This document shows, piece by piece, positions 61,446-64,000 of a stretch of 64,000 bases of DNA (positions are counted from its first letter, which is position 1; each line of letters opens with the position of its first letter). The stretch spans positions 620,001-684,000 of the forward strand of contig JAATWA010000001.1 of NCBI GenBank assembly GCA_013361095.1. Reading direction: 5' to 3'. The notes beneath the pieces were generated by a model. It saw only the letters and a list, made by a program, of their open reading frames with translations, had not been told where the DNA came from and did no database searches. Position numbers and translations under genes: made by a program. The DNA comes from Pseudanabaena biceps (GTDB lineage: Bacteria; Cyanobacteriota; Cyanobacteriia; Pseudanabaenales; Pseudanabaenaceae).

Positions 61446-61484
61446 AAATATTGCTTCACCGCCTTTGGCGGTGAAGCAATATTT
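61446..61484 (+). terminator. Hairpin 32 nt before hisH
   Basis: Perfect stem AAATATTGCTTCACCGCC around TTT. It lies in the hisH leader. It could be an attenuator-like stem or an end of an upstream transcript; the sequence does not decide. Confidence 0.5.
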
Positions 61485-61515
61485 AACTATTGACTAAATT
61501 TTAAGGAGTAACATC

Positions 61516-62139
61516 ATGCCAATTGTGGCAGTGATCGACTATGACATGGGTAACTTGCACTCCGCTTGCAAGGGGCTAGAAATGGCAGGTGCAACACCCA
61601 TCGTCACCCATAATCCTCAGGAACTAGCCGATGCCGATGGTATCGTCTTACCAGGAGTTGGCTCCTTTGATCCTGCAATGCAAAAATTACGCGCCACTAA
61701 TTTAGAACAACCAATTCATGACGCGATCGCCTCAGGAAAACCCTTTTTAGGTATTTGTTTGGGGATGCAAATCTTGTTTGAAAGCAGCGAAGAAGGGCAA
61801 GAAACAGGGCTAGGAATCATCAAAGGACAGGTTAAACGGTTCAGCCCTGAGCCAAATCTGACCATCCCTCACATGGGTTGGAATCAACTCGAACTAACTC
61901 AAGCTAGTTGCCCACTTTGGCAAGAGCTAGGCTCTAGTCCTTGGATGTATTTTGTGCATTCCTATTACACTGCGCCTGTTGATAACTCAGTCACGGCGGC
62001 AACCACGACCCACGGCAGTCAAAATGTAACTGTGGCGATCGCCAAAAATAATGTCATGGCTGTGCAATTTCATCCCGAAAAATCATCCACAACAGGGATA
62101 CATTTGTTAAAAAATTTCGTCAGAATGATGAGTGCGTAG
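61516..62139 (+). CDS. hisH: Imidazole glycerol phosphate synthase, glutaminase subunit
   Basis: A 207-aa class I glutaminase that feeds ammonia to HisF in histidine synthesis. The start is VIDYDMGNLHSACKGLE. The nucleophile Cys is in FLGICLGMQILFESSEEG, the oxyanion region is in VLPGVGSFDPAM, and the His/Glu pair is in VQFHPEKSSTTG. Length is normal. GGAG lies about 8 nt before the ATG. No other his gene is adjacent. It is followed 17 nt later by a secreted DUF2808 gene, possibly co-transcribed. Confidence 0.96.
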   Translation: MPIVAVIDYDMGNLHSACKGLEMAGATPIVTHNPQELADADGIVLPGVGSFDPAMQKLRATNLEQPIHDAIASGKPFLGICLGMQILFESSEEGQETGLGIIKGQVKRFSPEPNLTIPHMGWNQLELTQASCPLWQELGSSPWMYFVHSYYTAPVDNSVTAATTTHGSQNVTVAIAKNNVMAVQFHPEKSSTTGIHLLKNFVRMMSA

Positions 62140-62156
62140 CATAATAATAGAGTCTT

Positions 62157-62693
62157 GTGAGATTTATGAAGATCCAAATGATCAAAAAACTGGGTATCGT
62201 TTCTTGTCTAGCTGTAGCTTGCGCTGTAGTATCCCCGTCTGTAGTTCGCGCTCAATCCAATGCAGGATTTATTTTATTTGGCGGAGTTAAGGACAGCGCA
62301 CTTGACTATTGCCTTGATAATGGAACCAATAGTCGAAGCGATCGCTACTATTTGGAGATCAAACCTCAAATCTTTAAGATTTCAGAAGTGATCGTTACCT
62401 ATCCCGATCATTTCAACGGTAGTTTTGATACTAGCGATATGAAGTTGCGTGTTACTAATCAATGTCGGGGCGGTAAAGATTTAGAAATTGAATCAGCAAC
62501 TTGGGACAAAGAAACTCGTCGCATTACTGTAGTTCCTAAAGAAGCAATTCCTGCGAAGACTGCACTCAGACTAGTAATGTCTAATGTCCGAAATCCCGAC
62601 TATAGCGGATTTTATCAATTTGATGGCAGAGTTTTGAGGGCGGATATACCAGTCCCTGTTTACATAGGATCTTGGGTAATTACCCTCGACTAG
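62157..62693 (+). CDS. Secreted DUF2808 protein
   Basis: A 178-aa protein starting at GTG 62157 (or ATG at 62166). It has a signal peptide (MKIQMIKKLGIVSCLAVACAVVSPSVVRAQS, with cleavage after VRA) and then the DUF2808 domain: YYLEIKPQIFKISEVIVTYPDHFNGSFD, IESATWDKETRRITVVP and VMSNVRNPDYSGFYQF. DUF2808 is confined largely to cyanobacteria, and members are exported. No function is known. A terminator follows directly. Confidence 0.88.
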   Translation: MRFMKIQMIKKLGIVSCLAVACAVVSPSVVRAQSNAGFILFGGVKDSALDYCLDNGTNSRSDRYYLEIKPQIFKISEVIVTYPDHFNGSFDTSDMKLRVTNQCRGGKDLEIESATWDKETRRITVVPKEAIPAKTALRLVMSNVRNPDYSGFYQFDGRVLRADIPVPVYIGSWVITLD

Positions 62694-62725
62694 ACATAAA
62701 AGGCTCGCCTAGCGAGCCTTTTATG
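62694..62725 (+). terminator. Terminator after the DUF2808 gene
   Basis: Stem ACATAAAAGGCTCGC / GCGAGCCTTTTATGT with CTA loop, then a T-run, directly at the stop codon. Confidence 0.9.
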
Positions 62726-62746
62726 TTTTTTGTTTATAGCTAAATC

Positions 62747-62791
62747 CCAAAAGATGAGATGCGGCGCTTCGCGCCGCATCTCATCTTTTGG
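62747..62791. repeat. Family C-like hairpin (C9) upstream of surE
   Basis: Arms CCAAAAGATGAGAT with tip GCGGCGCTTCGCGCCGC; perfect. It is 44 nt upstream of surE, in its leader. Confidence 0.78.
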
Positions 62792-62834
62792 CGACAGATA
62801 TATTTAGGATGAAATTAACTTTTAATCATTTTTT

Positions 62835-63602
62835 ATGCGAATTTTAATTAGTAACGATGATGGCATTTATGCCCCTGGGGTAAGAGCTTTAGCTGAAGCT
62901 CTCAGTGATACAGAGCATAAAATTACAGTGGTTTGTCCCGATCGCGAACGATCAGCCACAGGACATGCACTGACATTACAAGAGCCTTTACGAGTTGATC
63001 AAATTTCTGGGATTTATCCATCAAATATCGAAGCTTGGGCTTGTTCAGGCACACCTTCGGACACAGTGAAATTAGCTCTGGATGCATTATTAAGCGATCG
63101 CCCCGATCTAGTTTTGTCTGGCATCAATCGCGGCGCAAATTTAGGTACTGATGTTTTATATTCAGGAACAGTATCCGCAGCGATGGAAGGTGTGCTAGAA
63201 GGTGTGCCAAGTATTGCTTTTAGTCTTGCTAGCTTCGCGCATCTAGACTTTAGCGCTGCTGCCAATTTTGCCAAAAAGATGGTCAAGGCGATCGCTGAGC
63301 GACCTCTCAAAGAAACAATTTTATTAAACGTAAATATTCCTGCGATCGCAGAAGAAGATATCTGCGGAGCAGTGGTCACAAGGTTAGGAATCCGCCGCTA
63401 TCGCGATCAATTTGAAAAGCGCGTCGATCCGAGGGGTAAAACTTACTATTGGTTATCAGGAGTAATTATCGAAGAGGAAGCAGACGCGGATACTGATATT
63501 CAAGCGATTAGAGATAATTACGTTGCAATTACGCCGCTTAAATATGATTTGACCTATGCGACAGCAATGTCATCTTTGCAAAGCTGGACAGAAAAACTAT
63601 AG
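62835..63602 (+). CDS. surE: 5'/3'-nucleotidase SurE
   Basis: A 255-aa metal-dependent phosphatase acting on nucleoside 5'- and 3'-monophosphates. The start [19 protein letters not shown] has the metal-binding Asp pair. [15 protein letters not shown] holds the conserved Ser/His, and [26 protein letters not shown] the Asn/Gly loop. Length is normal (about 250 aa). It is a single gene, followed by C7. Confidence 0.96.
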   Translation: MRILISNDDGIYAPGVRALAEALSDTEHKITVVCPDRERSATGHALTLQEPLRVDQISGIYPSNIEAWACSGTPSDTVKLALDALLSDRPDLVLSGINRGANLGTDVLYSGTVSAAMEGVLEGVPSIAFSLASFAHLDFSAAANFAKKMVKAIAERPLKETILLNVNIPAIAEEDICGAVVTRLGIRRYRDQFEKRVDPRGKTYYWLSGVIIEEEADADTDIQAIRDNYVAITPLKYDLTYATAMSSLQSWTEKL

Positions 63603-63609
63603 CTACAGT

Positions 63610-63658
63610 ACCCAAGAATCGGCTGGCGGCGCTCCGCGCCGCCAGCCATTTCTTGGGT
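63610..63658. repeat. Family C hairpin (C7)
   Basis: Arms ACCCAAGAATCGGCTG and CAGCCATTTCTTGGGT pair with two mismatches; the tip is GCGGCGCTCCGCGCCGC. It lies between surE and the convergent glycosyltransferase gene and can serve as a terminator. Confidence 0.78.
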
Positions 63659-63685
63659 TTTATGTCCTAGCACACATGGTGATCG

Positions 63686-64000
63686 CTATATACCCGCGAT
63701 CGCCATGTCAAAGGCTAGGCAAACTGAAGGAATCGAGAATTTAGTTTGGGCTTGAAGATAGGCGAGATTAACCATCTTCTCGGTGGCGGCGCGATCGCGA
63801 AATACGGTGGTGATTGCCTCGGCAAGCAGATGAGGATTATTGGGCGGAATTAAAAAACCTGTAACGGCATTTTCAATAATTTCGCTAGTGCCGCCGCCTA
63901 TCGTAGCGATCGCAGGACGTTTGGCTAGTTGCGCCTCCACAATTACTCTGCCAAAGGGTTCGGGAGCGGTCGAGCAATGGGCGATCGCATCGCAAGCTTT
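63686..64000 (-). CDS. Glycosyltransferase, partial (N-terminus outside window)
   Basis: The minus-strand frame runs off the right edge, ending at the TAG at 63686. The visible 104 residues read ACDAIAHCSTAPEPFGRVIVEA, then QLAKRPAIATIGGGTSEIIENAVTGFLIPPNNPHLLAEAI. This is the C-terminal donor-binding part of a GT4 glycosyltransferase, with the E-x7-E motif in EPFGRVIVE. The true start must lie beyond 64000; an internal ATG-like GTG at 63940 would give only a fragment. Substrates cannot be deduced. Confidence 0.85.
   Translation of the reverse strand, partial: KACDAIAHCSTAPEPFGRVIVEAQLAKRPAIATIGGGTSEIIENAVTGFLIPPNNPHLLAEAITTVFRDRAATEKMVNLAYLQAQTKFSIPSVCLAFDMAIAGI

Overview
The window comes from a cyanobacterium. 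It carries phycocyanin genes (cpcBA) and their bilin-lyase genes (cpcEF), the RuBisCO assembly factor Raf1, a phytochrome with an Rcp1-type regulator, ferredoxin-type sulfite reductase, and very frequent HIP1 octamers (GCGATCGC). Low GC, long intergenic spacers full of hairpin repeats and the general gene set suggest Pseudanabaena or a close relative. The genus is an inference; the phylum is not in doubt.

Layout. 1-1.75 kb: small genes, with a DUF433 fragment and a YefM/YoeB toxin-antitoxin pair. 2.0-7.0 kb: a light-signalling operon (bacteriophytochrome, Rcp1-like regulator, hybrid kinase). 7.0-8.5 kb: an ISAs1-family insertion sequence sitting inside a hairpin repeat. 8.5-14.4 kb: a membrane protein, a glycosyltransferase, cpcBA, then cpcE and cpcF, and a DNA-binding protein. 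14.5-17.5 kb: carotenoid oxygenase, cupin, a PadR regulator with a long palindromic operator, and a PCP-reductase-like peptide. 17.8-28.9 kb: a PilB/GspE ATPase, DUF427, a four-domain glycosyltransferase/STAS/sugar-transferase fusion, trpD, upp, a coiled-coil protein and a CBS-PAS histidine kinase. 29.4-31 kb: an SGNH hydrolase gene broken by an IS1-family element. 31-43.4 kb: acs, a C-terminal processing protease, two amt ammonium transporters, sir and purB. 43.5-54.1 kb (minus strand): pyrG, raf1, carA, an Hsp70-like gene, a MazF module and dnaK. 54.3-64 kb: DUF3326, rpmG-rpsR, a histone-deacetylase-like hydrolase, two unknown genes, a tandem AAA+ ATPase, a gamma-glutamylcyclotransferase-like gene, hisH, DUF2808, surE and a partial glycosyltransferase.

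The most striking content is non-coding. Nearly every spacer holds one or more short palindromic, MITE-like elements. I sort them by their ends into families A (TACTCCCTTCCC ends, TA target), B (CAGCAATTCTCATTAT ends, 9-10 bp target duplications), C (ATAAAACCCAAGA arms), D (TACAG...CTGTA, TA target), E (TAAGTAGCTAGGC ends) and F (GTAGGGGCAAAGCATTCC). They are nested in one another (A in B, D in B, B in E, an IS in A). Their inner hairpin arms differ between copies but stay complementary, and GC-rich tips such as GCGGCGCTTCGCGCCGC recur in families with unrelated ends. These family names are mine; copy number and novelty need a genome-wide and database search.

I found no tRNA, rRNA or CRISPR array.
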